Positions 23,981 through 32,487 of a DNA stretch of 64,000 nt are shown in pieces. A program made the position numbers and the translations under genes. The notes beneath the pieces were generated by a model. That model was not told the origin of the DNA. It ran no database searches and worked only from the letters and a program-made list of their open reading frames with translations. Source of the DNA: Terrimesophilobacter sp044464485 (GTDB lineage: Bacteria; Actinomycetota; Actinomycetes; Actinomycetales; Microbacteriaceae); the NCBI GenBank assembly GCA_044464485.1, contig JBIQLG010000007.1, forward strand, positions 98,922 through 162,921. Reading direction: 5' to 3'. Every line of letters starts with the position of its first letter. Within the stretch, counting starts at the first letter, position 1.

Positions 23981-25192
23981 ATGACCGAAACCAGACCGAG
24001 GGGCCGTCGCGCGAGCGGGCTTCAGGCCGGGGCGAGGCACGGTCGAATCCGCCGGCGCAACCCGTGGCTGCTCGTGCTCAAGTTTGTGGGCGCCGCGATG
24101 GCCGTGGTGCTCGTGAGCGCCTCTGCGGTTGGCGGTTACGCGGTGTGGAAGCTGGAAAGCCAGGTCAAGACGGTGACTATCGTGGGCGAAACCCAGGGGC
24201 CGCCGCCCGAACTGGGTGCCTATGAGGGCGGGTTCAACATCCTTCTGGTCGGCAGCGACCGCTGTGAAGACCCCAACGGTTGCAAGGATCGCGACACCGA
24301 ACTCAACGACGTCACCATCCTTCTTCACGTTGCTCAGGATCAGACGAATGCCGTGGCGGTGAGCTTCCCACGCGACCTCGTGGTACCCATTCCCTCCTGT
24401 CCCGACCCGGACGGCGGAAGCTTCAACTCAATGTCGGCGCAGCCCATCAACGTCACGCTGTTCTACGGCGGGCTGCCCTGCACTGTGCTCACGGTGTCCA
24501 AGCTCACCGGGCTCGACATCCAGTTCGCCGCGGAGGTGACGTTCTCGGGGGTCGCGCGAATCTCCAGCGCCATTGGCGGAGTCAAGGTGTGCGTCAATGG
24601 CCCGGTCGTCGACCCGTACTCCGGCATCAACCTTCCCGCTGCCGGTGAATACACGCTTTCAGGTTGGGAGGCGCTCGCGTTCCTTCGAACGCGGCACGGC
24701 GTCGGCGACGGAAGCGACCTTGGGCGAATCAGCAGCCAGCAGGTGTTCATGTCATCGCTCGTGCGCACACTGAAGTCGGATGGCGTACTCAACGACTTCG
24801 GCAGGATGTACAACATCGCGACCGTCGCGAGCCAGAACCTTACGGTGTCGAACAGTTTCAAAAACATCAACACCATGATTTCCATGGCCCAGGTGCTCAA
24901 GAAGCTGCCGCTGGATCGCGTGCTGTTCGTCCAGTACCCCGGTGTCACCGGGCAAGGCGGCGTGTATTCGGGCAAAGTCGCACCCGTGAAGTCGGCGGCG
25001 AACGCGCTGTTCGCGAAGATTCATGCCGACGAGCCGTTCACACTCGCCGCAGGCAACACCGGAGTAGGTTCGGTCGTCGACCCCAACGCGCCCGCAACGG
25101 GGGACTCGGAATCGACGACGGATGGCGTCGCCGAACTGGACGGTGTGAAGGGCCAGAGCGCCGCAGACTACACTTGCTCGAACGCCAACTGA
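23981..25192 (+). CDS. LCP (LytR-CpsA-Psr) family cell-wall glycopolymer ligase
   Basis: A 403-residue membrane-anchored protein: basic cytoplasmic N-terminus, one helix (LLVLKFVGAAMAVVLVSASAVGGYAVW), then an extracellular LCP domain with FNILLVGSD, DVTILLHV, AVSFPRDLVVPI and FLRTRHGVGDGSDLGRISSQQ. The arginines in these motifs bind the polyprenyl pyrophosphate of the lipid-linked polymer. It should attach a secondary wall polymer (arabinogalactan- or teichoic-like) to peptidoglycan. Cysteine pairs (CEDPNGC and others) suggest disulfides. It is convergent with the lactate dehydrogenase gene. Confidence 0.93.
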   Translation: MTETRPRGRRASGLQAGARHGRIRRRNPWLLVLKFVGAAMAVVLVSASAVGGYAVWKLESQVKTVTIVGETQGPPPELGAYEGGFNILLVGSDRCEDPNGCKDRDTELNDVTILLHVAQDQTNAVAVSFPRDLVVPIPSCPDPDGGSFNSMSAQPINVTLFYGGLPCTVLTVSKLTGLDIQFAAEVTFSGVARISSAIGGVKVCVNGPVVDPYSGINLPAAGEYTLSGWEALAFLRTRHGVGDGSDLGRISSQQVFMSSLVRTLKSDGVLNDFGRMYNIATVASQNLTVSNSFKNINTMISMAQVLKKLPLDRVLFVQYPGVTGQGGVYSGKVAPVKSAANALFAKIHADEPFTLAAGNTGVGSVVDPNAPATGDSESTTDGVAELDGVKGQSAADYTCSNAN

Positions 25193-25218
25193 GGCGCGAG
25201 GCGGTGCGCTCGGGCAGG

Positions 25219-26460
25219 TTACTGCCGAGGAACCAGACGCACAAGTTGCGTCACGTGCTGCGGGGTCAACTCGTCAAGCGAATGCACGCCAAGCAGTCTC
25301 ATCGTTCGCTCAATCTCGTCCCTGAGGATTTCGATCGTGCGGTCGACTCCCGCCCGACCGCCCGCCATGAGCCCATAAAGGTACGCACGGCCAATGAGCG
25401 TGAACTTCGCGCCCAGCGCGATTGCTGCCACGATGTCGGCACCATTCATGACACCCGTGTCGATCGCCACTTCAACGTCCTTGCCCACCTCTTTGACGAC
25501 CGAGGGCAGGAGGTGGAACGGGATCGGCGCGCGGTCGAGTTGCCGACCGCCGTGATTGGAGAGCACCATGCCATCGACTCCTGCGGCGGTGAGAGCCCGC
25601 GCATCCTCGACACTTTGCACACCTTTCACGACGAGCTTGCCCGGCCACACATCGCGGATGACGTCAAGGTCTTTGAAACTGATGGTCGGGTCCATCGCGG
25701 CGTCGAGCAACTCGCCGACGGTTCCACCCGTCGACTTCAGGGAGGCAAACTCGAGTTTCGGCGTCGTCAGGAAGTCCCACCACCACCATGGGCGCGGAAT
25801 CGCGTTGGCTATCGTGCCGAGCGTGAGCTGCGGGGGTATGGAGAAACCGTTGCGTTTGTCTCGAAGGCGGGCACCAGCGACCGGGGTATCCACGGTGAAA
25901 AAGAGGGTGTCGAATCCCGCCGCAGCCGCGCGTCGAACGAGTTCGTAGGAGATTTCGCGGTCGCGCATGACGTAAAGCTGAAACCAGTTTCGCCCATCGG
26001 GATTAGCTTCCTTCACCGCCTCAATTGACGATGTGCCGAGAGTTGAGAGCGAAAACGGTATACGCGCTGCTGCCGCTGCCGACGCTCCCGCCATTTCTCC
26101 TTCCGTTTGCATGAGGCGAGTGAACCCCGTGGGGGCAATCCCGAATGGTAGAGCAGAGGGACCGCCGAAGATCGTGCACGTCGTGTCCACGTGGGACACG
26201 TCGCGAAGCACCTGTGGATGGAACTCGATGTCGGAGAAAGCCTGCCGTGCACGCGCGAGCGAGATCTCGCCTTCGGCGGCACCATCCGTGTAATCGAACG
26301 CTGCTTTCGGGGCCCGTCGTTTCGCGATCGTACGTAAATCATGGATCGTGAGTGCGGCGGCCAGTCGTCGGCGTTTGGCACTCGCTACCGGCTTTTTGAA
26401 CCGCATGAGCGTCAGCACCTCGGCCGGGCGAGGAAACTGGCGTTTCACCATTGTGACCAT
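25219..26460 (-). CDS. lldD: FMN-dependent L-lactate dehydrogenase (alpha-hydroxy acid oxidase family)
   Basis: A 413-residue flavoenzyme. The substrate/FMN segment VLSNHGGRQLDRAP near residue 300 carries the catalytic His and Arg, and PFGIAPTGFTRLMQTEGE plus FQLYVMRDRE are typical FMN-binding parts. It oxidises L-lactate to pyruvate at the membrane face. It is the last gene of the rha operon, 10 bp after rhaB. That fits the pathway: the aldolase/dehydrogenase fusion upstream makes L-lactate from rhamnose, and this enzyme takes it into central metabolism. Confidence 0.9.
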   Translation of the reverse strand: MVTMVKRQFPRPAEVLTLMRFKKPVASAKRRRLAAALTIHDLRTIAKRRAPKAAFDYTDGAAEGEISLARARQAFSDIEFHPQVLRDVSHVDTTCTIFGGPSALPFGIAPTGFTRLMQTEGEMAGASAAAAARIPFSLSTLGTSSIEAVKEANPDGRNWFQLYVMRDREISYELVRRAAAAGFDTLFFTVDTPVAGARLRDKRNGFSIPPQLTLGTIANAIPRPWWWWDFLTTPKLEFASLKSTGGTVGELLDAAMDPTISFKDLDVIRDVWPGKLVVKGVQSVEDARALTAAGVDGMVLSNHGGRQLDRAPIPFHLLPSVVKEVGKDVEVAIDTGVMNGADIVAAIALGAKFTLIGRAYLYGLMAGGRAGVDRTIEILRDEIERTMRLLGVHSLDELTPQHVTQLVRLVPRQ

Positions 26461-26470
26461 GCTTGACGTC

Positions 26471-27883
26471 CTATCGAGGTTCGTAACGGGTCGTTTTGAA
26501 TGAGGACGCGACGAGTGCCCTCAGAGTTTCGGTATCGCCTGAAACGTACCCCAGAGACCGAGCCTGCGCCAGCACGTTGCCGATCCCGGTCGCTTCGACC
26601 GGGCCGGCCAGAACGGGCAGACCAACCGCCTCGGCCGTGAGCTGGCACAGAAGGCCATTCTGGGACCCGCCCCCGACCATGTGCACGACGGAGACGGTGC
26701 GCCCGCTCAATTCTGACGCCGAACGGATGGATGTGGCATACGCTGTCGCGAGCGAGCGCAGGATGCTGAGCACCAGCTCCGGTCGTGACGACGGCACCGG
26801 AAGGCCGTGAGCGTGCAACCACGCGCAGATGCGAGCAGGCATGTTTCCGGGGGCCAGAAATTCCTCGTCGTCGACATCGAACTCAGGAACGGCAGTGGTT
26901 ACCGCCGCGGCCTGTTCGATGAGCCACGGAAGCGAGACGGCTGAACCGTCAGCCTCCCAGGTTCGCGCGCACTCGTTCAGAAGCCACAAACCCATGACAT
27001 TGTGCAGGTACCGTACTCGGCCGTCGACCCCAGCCTCATTCGTGAAGCCAGCCAGCCGCCCTGCTTCGCTCAGCACCGGGTTTTCCAGTTCGACCCCGAC
27101 AAGCGACCACGTGCCACACGAGATGTAGGCGAAATCCGGTTGGGTGGCGGGGATAGCGAGGATCGCGGATGCCGTGTCGTGGGAACCCACCGCCGTCACG
27201 ACGGCATCCGTTGCTCCCGTTCCGCGCAGGGCACTGGGAACGAGACTGCCAAGCGGAGTGCCCGCATCGACGAGCGGTGGAAAGAGCTCTGGCCTCAACT
27301 GCAGTGAGGTGATGAGCTCGCGATCCCACTCCTTCGAGGCGACACCGAACAAACCCGTCGTGGAGGCATTCGTGCGCTCGGCCGCGGTGCGCCCCGTCAA
27401 CCAGTACGCGATCAGGTCGGGAATAAGCAGCACGGTGTCGGCCAGATCGAGCGTTCCCGCCGTTCGCTCAGCCGTTAACTGAAAGAGCGTGTTGAATGGC
27501 AAGTGTTGCAGCCCGTTGCGTGCGTAGAGCTCGGCTGGCGAAACCAACTCGTGCACGACATCTACTGCGGCCAGGTTGCGTTCATCCCGGTAGGCATACG
27601 GCAGCCCGAAGATGCGCCCCTCGCGCAGGAGCGCGTAGTCGGTCGCCCAGGAGTCGATGCCGATGCTGGCCAGATGCGGCTCGAGCCTCACGGCGGATGC
27701 AAGACCTTCGATGACGTTTCGGTACAGCTCGAGGATGCTCCAGTGCAGTCCGTCGAGGGTGCGTACTGGCCGGTTTTCAAACCGCACGACCTTGTCGATT
27801 GTGAGCTGATTGTGTCCGGCCCGGCCGAGCAGCACTCGCCCACTTGACGCGCCGAGATCGACGGCGGCAACAACTCCGCTCAT
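26471..27883 (-). CDS. rhaB: L-rhamnulokinase (FGGY family)
   Basis: A 470-residue sugar kinase that makes L-rhamnulose 1-phosphate. The N-terminal phosphate loop AAVDLGASSGRVLLG and the segments IGIDSWATDYALL and FNTLFQL are typical of rhamnulokinases; AYISCGTWSLVGVE and VHMVGGGSQN complete the ATPase core. The ATG at 27883 overlaps the upstream stop (ATGA), coupling it to rhaEW. All pathway neighbours are rhamnose genes, which settles the sugar specificity better than sequence alone. Confidence 0.95.
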   Translation of the reverse strand: MSGVVAAVDLGASSGRVLLGRAGHNQLTIDKVVRFENRPVRTLDGLHWSILELYRNVIEGLASAVRLEPHLASIGIDSWATDYALLREGRIFGLPYAYRDERNLAAVDVVHELVSPAELYARNGLQHLPFNTLFQLTAERTAGTLDLADTVLLIPDLIAYWLTGRTAAERTNASTTGLFGVASKEWDRELITSLQLRPELFPPLVDAGTPLGSLVPSALRGTGATDAVVTAVGSHDTASAILAIPATQPDFAYISCGTWSLVGVELENPVLSEAGRLAGFTNEAGVDGRVRYLHNVMGLWLLNECARTWEADGSAVSLPWLIEQAAAVTTAVPEFDVDDEEFLAPGNMPARICAWLHAHGLPVPSSRPELVLSILRSLATAYATSIRSASELSGRTVSVVHMVGGGSQNGLLCQLTAEAVGLPVLAGPVEATGIGNVLAQARSLGYVSGDTETLRALVASSFKTTRYEPR

Positions 27884-29916
27884 CGCAGGAACGCTGCCGC
27901 GACACCCGCGTCGACGGGAATGTGGAGCCCGGTCGTGTGCGAGAGGTCAGGCCCGGTCAGTACCGAAACCGCGTTGGCCACATTCTCGGGGAGAACTTCG
28001 CGCTTCAGAATGGTGCGTTGCGCATAGAACGCGCCAAGATCCTTTTCGGCGATCCCGTAGGTTTTTGCGCGATTTGCACCCCAGCCGGAAGCGAAGATTC
28101 CGGATCCGCGAACCACGCCATCCGGATTGACCCCGTTTACTTTGATACCGTGTTCGCCGAGCTCGACCGCGAGGAGCCGAACCTGGTGCGCCTGATCGGC
28201 TTTGGTTGCGGAGTAGGCGATGTTGTTGGGGCCAGCGAAGACGGAGTTCTTGCTCGCGATGTAGATGATGTCACCGCCGAGCCCCTGCGCGATGAGCACC
28301 GGCGCGGTCGCCTTGGACACGAGGAAGGAACCTTTTGCCATGATGTCGTGCTGGAGGTCCCAGTCTTTCTCCGTCGTGTCGAGCAACGGCTTCGACAGGG
28401 AAACGCCGGCGTTGTTGACGACGATGTCGATTCCGCCGAATGCGAGAACGGCATCGCGCATGAGCCGATCCACTGCGGCAGCATCGGTGACATCAACCGC
28501 GAGCCCAACCGCGACATCCGTTGAGCCGATCTCTGCGGCCGTCTCCTGTGCCTTCGTGAGGTCAAGGTCGGCGATGATGACGCACGCGCCGTCAGCGGCA
28601 AGCCGGGTAGCGATAGCTTTGCCGATTCCGGATGCGGCACCCGTAACGAGCGCGATGCGGGAGTTGTGGCTTTTCGGCGCCGGCATCCGCTGCAGCTTGG
28701 CCTCTTCAAGCGCCCAGTATTCGATCCGGAATTTCTCCGCGTCCGAGATCGGCGTGTACGTGGACAGCGCTTCTGCGCCACGCATCACATTGATGGCGTT
28801 GAGGTAGAACTCGCCGGCCACACGCGCGGTCTGCTTGTTCGCGCCATAGGAGAACATGCCGACGCCCGGTACGAGCACGATGAGCGGGTCTGCACCGCGC
28901 ATGGTGGGCGAGGCGGCGTTTGCGTGCTTCTCGTAATACCTCGTGTAGTCGGCGCGGTAGTTGGCGTGAAGTTCTTTGAGCCGTGCGAGTGCCTTCTCGA
29001 TGGGTGCGTCGGCCGGAAGGTCGAGCAGCATGGGTTTGATTTTGGTGCGCAGAAAGTGATCGGGGCAGCTCGTTCCTAGGGCCGCGAGTTTTGGTGCGTT
29101 GGCGGAGGAGAGGAAGTCGAGCACGCGCTTGTCGTCGGTGAAATGCCCAACCATGGGCTTGTCGTGTGAAGCAATTCCGCGAATCGTGGGTGCGAGCGCC
29201 GCTGCTTTCGCTCGACGCTCCGCAGGTTTGAGGGGTGCGTTTTTGGTCACTGCGCGACCGAATGGATTCTTCTTGCCGTGTGTGTCGATGTAGTTTTGCG
29301 CGGTCGTGATGATCCAGCGCGAATTTTTCTCGGCTTCCGCGCTCGTGTCGCCCCACGCGGTGATTCCATGTCCGCCAAGAATGCAGCCGACAGCGGCCGG
29401 GTTCGCCCGTTTGATGGCCGCGATGTCGAGGCCAAGCTGAAATCCCGGGCGGCGCCACGGCACCCACACAACCTGGTCCCCGAAGATTTGTGTCGTAAGT
29501 TTCTTGCCGTCTTTCGCCGCAGCAATCGCAATGCCAGGGTCAGGATGCAGGTGGTCGACGTGTGCGGCATCCACAAGCGCATGCATCGCAGTGTCGATCG
29601 AGGGAGCGGCGCCACCCTTGCCGTGCAGACAGTAGTCGAAGGCAGCGACCATCTCGTCTTCACGGCCCTCGCCCGGATATACATCGATGAGTGCTCGCAG
29701 GCGGTCCACGCGCAGCACGGCCAGCCCTGACTCCGTGAGCGTGCCAAGGTCGCCCCCCGAGCCTTTCACCCAGAGCAACTCGACGTCTTCGCCGGTGACG
29801 GGATCGCGCTCCATGCCCTTTGTGGAGGTATTGCCGCCCGCGAAGTTCGTGTTCTTCGGATCGCTGCCAAGCCGGTTCGATCGGGTAATGAGTTCAACTA
29901 CCGCAGGGTTGGTCAC
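27880..29916 (-). CDS. rhaEW: Bifunctional L-rhamnulose-1-phosphate aldolase / L-lactaldehyde dehydrogenase
   Basis: A 678-residue fusion, often annotated rhaD. Residues 1 to about 400 form a class II (metal-dependent) aldolase: GGNTSTKG near the start, then the histidine pair in DHLHPDPG and HGITAWG as zinc ligands. Residues from about 430 form a short-chain dehydrogenase with the NAD loop VTGAASGIGKA and catalytic YSATKADQ. It should cleave rhamnulose 1-phosphate to dihydroxyacetone phosphate and L-lactaldehyde, then oxidise the aldehyde to L-lactate in the same protein. The GTG at 29916 overlaps the rhaI stop (GTGA). This architecture is known from actinobacteria, Bacillus and Chloroflexi. 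Confidence 0.93.
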   Translation of the reverse strand: MTNPAVVELITRSNRLGSDPKNTNFAGGNTSTKGMERDPVTGEDVELLWVKGSGGDLGTLTESGLAVLRVDRLRALIDVYPGEGREDEMVAAFDYCLHGKGGAAPSIDTAMHALVDAAHVDHLHPDPGIAIAAAKDGKKLTTQIFGDQVVWVPWRRPGFQLGLDIAAIKRANPAAVGCILGGHGITAWGDTSAEAEKNSRWIITTAQNYIDTHGKKNPFGRAVTKNAPLKPAERRAKAAALAPTIRGIASHDKPMVGHFTDDKRVLDFLSSANAPKLAALGTSCPDHFLRTKIKPMLLDLPADAPIEKALARLKELHANYRADYTRYYEKHANAASPTMRGADPLIVLVPGVGMFSYGANKQTARVAGEFYLNAINVMRGAEALSTYTPISDAEKFRIEYWALEEAKLQRMPAPKSHNSRIALVTGAASGIGKAIATRLAADGACVIIADLDLTKAQETAAEIGSTDVAVGLAVDVTDAAAVDRLMRDAVLAFGGIDIVVNNAGVSLSKPLLDTTEKDWDLQHDIMAKGSFLVSKATAPVLIAQGLGGDIIYIASKNSVFAGPNNIAYSATKADQAHQVRLLAVELGEHGIKVNGVNPDGVVRGSGIFASGWGANRAKTYGIAEKDLGAFYAQRTILKREVLPENVANAVSVLTGPDLSHTTGLHIPVDAGVAAAFLR

Positions 29917-31085
29917 GCACCCCACCCGGCCTGTGTGCCGCCGACCCGCTCGGCTTCGATTTTCTCCTGATATCCACTCGCGGCGTACGCGGCCATGGGG
30001 TCTTCTGGAAGGCCGCGGGAGGCACGCCACTCGGCGAGCGCCGGGCGCACATCAGTGTAAAACGCATCCATGAGGATTTCATTCGCTGCGAGCACATCCC
30101 CTGCGTCCTGCGCGGCGCTCAGGGCATCCCGGTCGAGAAGGAGTGCACGTGCCGTCATTTCCTGCACGTTGAGCACGGAGCGGATTTGGCCCGGAATCTT
30201 CTTCTCGATGTTATGGCACTGGTCGATCATGAATGACACTCCGCTCTTACTACCGTAGCCACCCCCTCTGATGACCTCGACGAGAATCCGAAACAGCTGG
30301 AACGGGTCCGCTGCACCGACGATGAGGTCGTCATCCGCGTAAAATCGGGAATTGAAATCGAATGCGCCGAGCTTCCCCAGGCGCAGCAACTGCATGACGA
30401 TGAACTCGATGTTGGTGCCGGGTGCATGATGCCCGGTGTCGAGACACACCAGGGCGCGGTCGCCGAGAGCCTGAACCTGCGAATAGGACGTGCCCCAATC
30501 GGGAATATCGGTGTGGTAAAAAGCGGGCTCGAAGAATTTGTATTCGAGGACCATTCGTTGTTCTTCTCCGAGTCGCTGGTAAATCTTCGCGAGCGAGTCG
30601 GCCAGCCGATCTTGGCGCGCACGCAGGTCATCCTGACCGGGGTAGTTCGTACCGTCAGCGAGCCAGATCTTCAGGTCACGAGACCCGGTCTGGCCCATGA
30701 TGTCGATGCACTGGAAGTGGTGATCGATGGCACGCGCGCGAATCTTTGGGTCGCCGTGGGTGAGACTTCCGAGCTTGAATGCGTCATCCTGAAAGGTATT
30801 GGTATTGATGGTGCCGAGCGTCATCCCCAGGGACTCGGCGTGCCGGCGCAGTGCGGTGAAATCCTCGGCAAGATCCCAGGGAATGTGAAGCGAGACGACG
30901 GACGCCTGCCCCGTCACGTCGTTGACCTTTGCCGCATCCGCGATCTTTTCGAAAGGATCGCGCGGCACTCCAGGCTGAGGGAACACACGGAATCGCGTCC
31001 CAGAGTTCGCAAACGCCCACGATGGCAACTCAAGGCACTGGTCTCCCAGCGCTTCCAATAGATCACTGTTCAGTGCCGAACTCAT
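29913..31085 (-). CDS. rhaI: L-rhamnose isomerase
   Basis: A 390-residue xylose-isomerase-fold enzyme converting L-rhamnose to L-rhamnulose. Metal and substrate regions are visible as SLHIPWD, WLADGTNYPGQDD, LEYKFFEPAFYHTDIPDWG, CLDTGHHAPGTN and DFNSRFYADDDL, matching the RhaI type (Pseudomonas stutzeri-like) rather than E. coli RhaA. It is the first gene of the minus-strand rha operon. A shared LacI-type operator lies 72-85 bp upstream of its ATG, between it and the divergent cupin gene. Confidence 0.94.
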   Translation of the reverse strand: MSSALNSDLLEALGDQCLELPSWAFANSGTRFRVFPQPGVPRDPFEKIADAAKVNDVTGQASVVSLHIPWDLAEDFTALRRHAESLGMTLGTINTNTFQDDAFKLGSLTHGDPKIRARAIDHHFQCIDIMGQTGSRDLKIWLADGTNYPGQDDLRARQDRLADSLAKIYQRLGEEQRMVLEYKFFEPAFYHTDIPDWGTSYSQVQALGDRALVCLDTGHHAPGTNIEFIVMQLLRLGKLGAFDFNSRFYADDDLIVGAADPFQLFRILVEVIRGGGYGSKSGVSFMIDQCHNIEKKIPGQIRSVLNVQEMTARALLLDRDALSAAQDAGDVLAANEILMDAFYTDVRPALAEWRASRGLPEDPMAAYAASGYQEKIEAERVGGTQAGWGA

Positions 31086-31118
31086 CTGCCATCTCTCCGT
31101 GCTAGCCGGAAACCGCTG

Positions 31119-31145
31119 TAGGTATTTCGCCTCGGGGCGAACCTA
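31119..31145 (-). promoter_or_regulatory. Stem-loop in the rhaI leader
   Basis: TTCGCC (31126-31131) pairs with GGCGAA (31136-31141) around TCGG, and flanking TAGG/CCTA (31119-31122, 31142-31145) extends the stem past a 3-base bulge. It would lie in the untranslated leader of rhaI mRNA, about 34 bases before the start codon. A regulatory role is only a possibility. Confidence 0.35.
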
Positions 31146-31156
31146 TGCGTCACCGT

Positions 31157-31170
31157 TTGAATCGTTTCAT
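31157..31170. promoter_or_regulatory. LacI-type rhamnose operator between rhaI and the cupin gene
   Basis: TTGAATCGTTTCAT holds the core TGAATCGTTTCA (31158-31169), identical to the core at 44804-44815 and the complement of the core at 34747-34758. The TTGAAT also fits a -35 box for the plus-strand gene, with CATGAT at 31180-31185 as a possible -10 box 17 bp on, so a bound repressor would block that promoter. Confidence 0.8.
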
Positions 31171-31226
31171 TGTAGGGTTCATGATAGAGGCAGAGTGTGA
31201 TCGGGTCAATGCAAAGGAGCTTGTCG

Positions 31227-32471
31227 ATGTCGAGTGAGACGTACCGCAACGTAACATCCAACTCGCAGGGCATGAACAGGGCGCTGGAAGCAGGCGGCGG
31301 CATTGTAGGGCTCGCTCCCGCATGGGTTCCACGCGCGTTTTGCACCCCGGGCAGGCGTATTCGCCTTCACCCGGATGACTACTACCCGTTCGGCCCGGAT
31401 CGCGGTGGAATCGATGAGCGGTGGCTCGCATCTGCCGTGCGAGCCGATAACGGCCCGCGCACTGGTGAACATGAAGGACTCAGTCTGGTTGTGGATCCAG
31501 ATAGCCACAATCTCATTCCCTTTGATGAGTTTGTCAATCATCACGGAGCCGAGTTGATTGGCGACCGACTATACGAGCGTCATGGTGCGTGGCCGATGTA
31601 CTCCAAGTTTTTCGACAACCAGCAGGCGCTCCCGTTTCATGTCCACCACACCGACCAGAAAGCGGCGCTCGTGGACAAGCCGGGAAAGCCCGAGGCCTAC
31701 TACTACTCGCCTCACATGAACAATCACCTTGGCGATCAGCCGATTTCTTTCCTTGGACTTCAACCGGACGTCGACAAAGCGCATGTGAGAGAGCGACTTG
31801 AACGCTTTTCGCACGGAGGTGACAATCGCATTACCGAGCTCTCTCTGGGGTATCGCACGCAACTGGGCACGGGTTGGGACATTCCCGCTGGCGTGCTGCA
31901 CGCACCGGCGAGTGTCGCCACCTATGAACCACAGGCTGCATGCGACGTGTTTTGCATGTGCGAGTCGTGGAGCAATAATCGGGAAGTTCCGGAGGAACTG
32001 CTGTGGAAAGATGTCCCGCCGGACAGGCACGGAGACTTCGATTTCATTGTGAGTCTGCTCGAGTGGGAACTGAACACAGATCCGCATTTCGTGCAGAAGC
32101 GATTTATGGCGCCCTTCCCCACCGCACAGTCGGCAGCCGATGGTGGAAGTGCATACGTCGAGAACTGGGTCGTGTTTCGGTCCGCGCACTTCAGCGCAAA
32201 AGAGCTCACGGTCCGCCCCAACCAGACCGTGACCATCACGGACACGGACGCTTACGGTTTGATTGCCGTGCAAGGCTTTGGTTCCTTCGGCCTGCACGAG
32301 ATTGCCGCCGCCACGTTGATTCGTTACGGTCAACTCAGCCAGGACGAGTTCTTCGTCGGTGAGCGTGCCGCGCGGGAAGGAGTGAAAATTACTAATCGCA
32401 GCGCAACCGATGATTTGGTGATCCTCAAGCACTTCGGCCCTGGCAATGTTGAACTGGGACGTGTCACGTGA
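31227..32471 (+). CDS. Cupin-fold, mannose-6-phosphate-isomerase-like protein
   Basis: A 414-residue cytoplasmic protein. The first cupin holds the metal-type motif LPFHVHHTDQKA near residue 145, followed by AYYYSPHMNNHLG, and GTGWDIPAGVLHAPAS gives a later histidine strand, the general plan of class I sugar-phosphate isomerase-like cupins. The ATG at 31227 has AAAGGAG at good spacing. It is divergent from rhaI under a shared operator and is followed after 16 bp by a GHL6-like putative glycosidase. A sugar isomerase, epimerase or sugar-binding role is plausible; the substrate is unknown and it is not one of the standard rhamnose enzymes. Confidence 0.6.
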   Translation: MSSETYRNVTSNSQGMNRALEAGGGIVGLAPAWVPRAFCTPGRRIRLHPDDYYPFGPDRGGIDERWLASAVRADNGPRTGEHEGLSLVVDPDSHNLIPFDEFVNHHGAELIGDRLYERHGAWPMYSKFFDNQQALPFHVHHTDQKAALVDKPGKPEAYYYSPHMNNHLGDQPISFLGLQPDVDKAHVRERLERFSHGGDNRITELSLGYRTQLGTGWDIPAGVLHAPASVATYEPQAACDVFCMCESWSNNREVPEELLWKDVPPDRHGDFDFIVSLLEWELNTDPHFVQKRFMAPFPTAQSAADGGSAYVENWVVFRSAHFSAKELTVRPNQTVTITDTDAYGLIAVQGFGSFGLHEIAAATLIRYGQLSQDEFFVGERAAREGVKITNRSATDDLVILKHFGPGNVELGRVT

Positions 32472-32487
32472 TGGCTCGAGCGACGTC

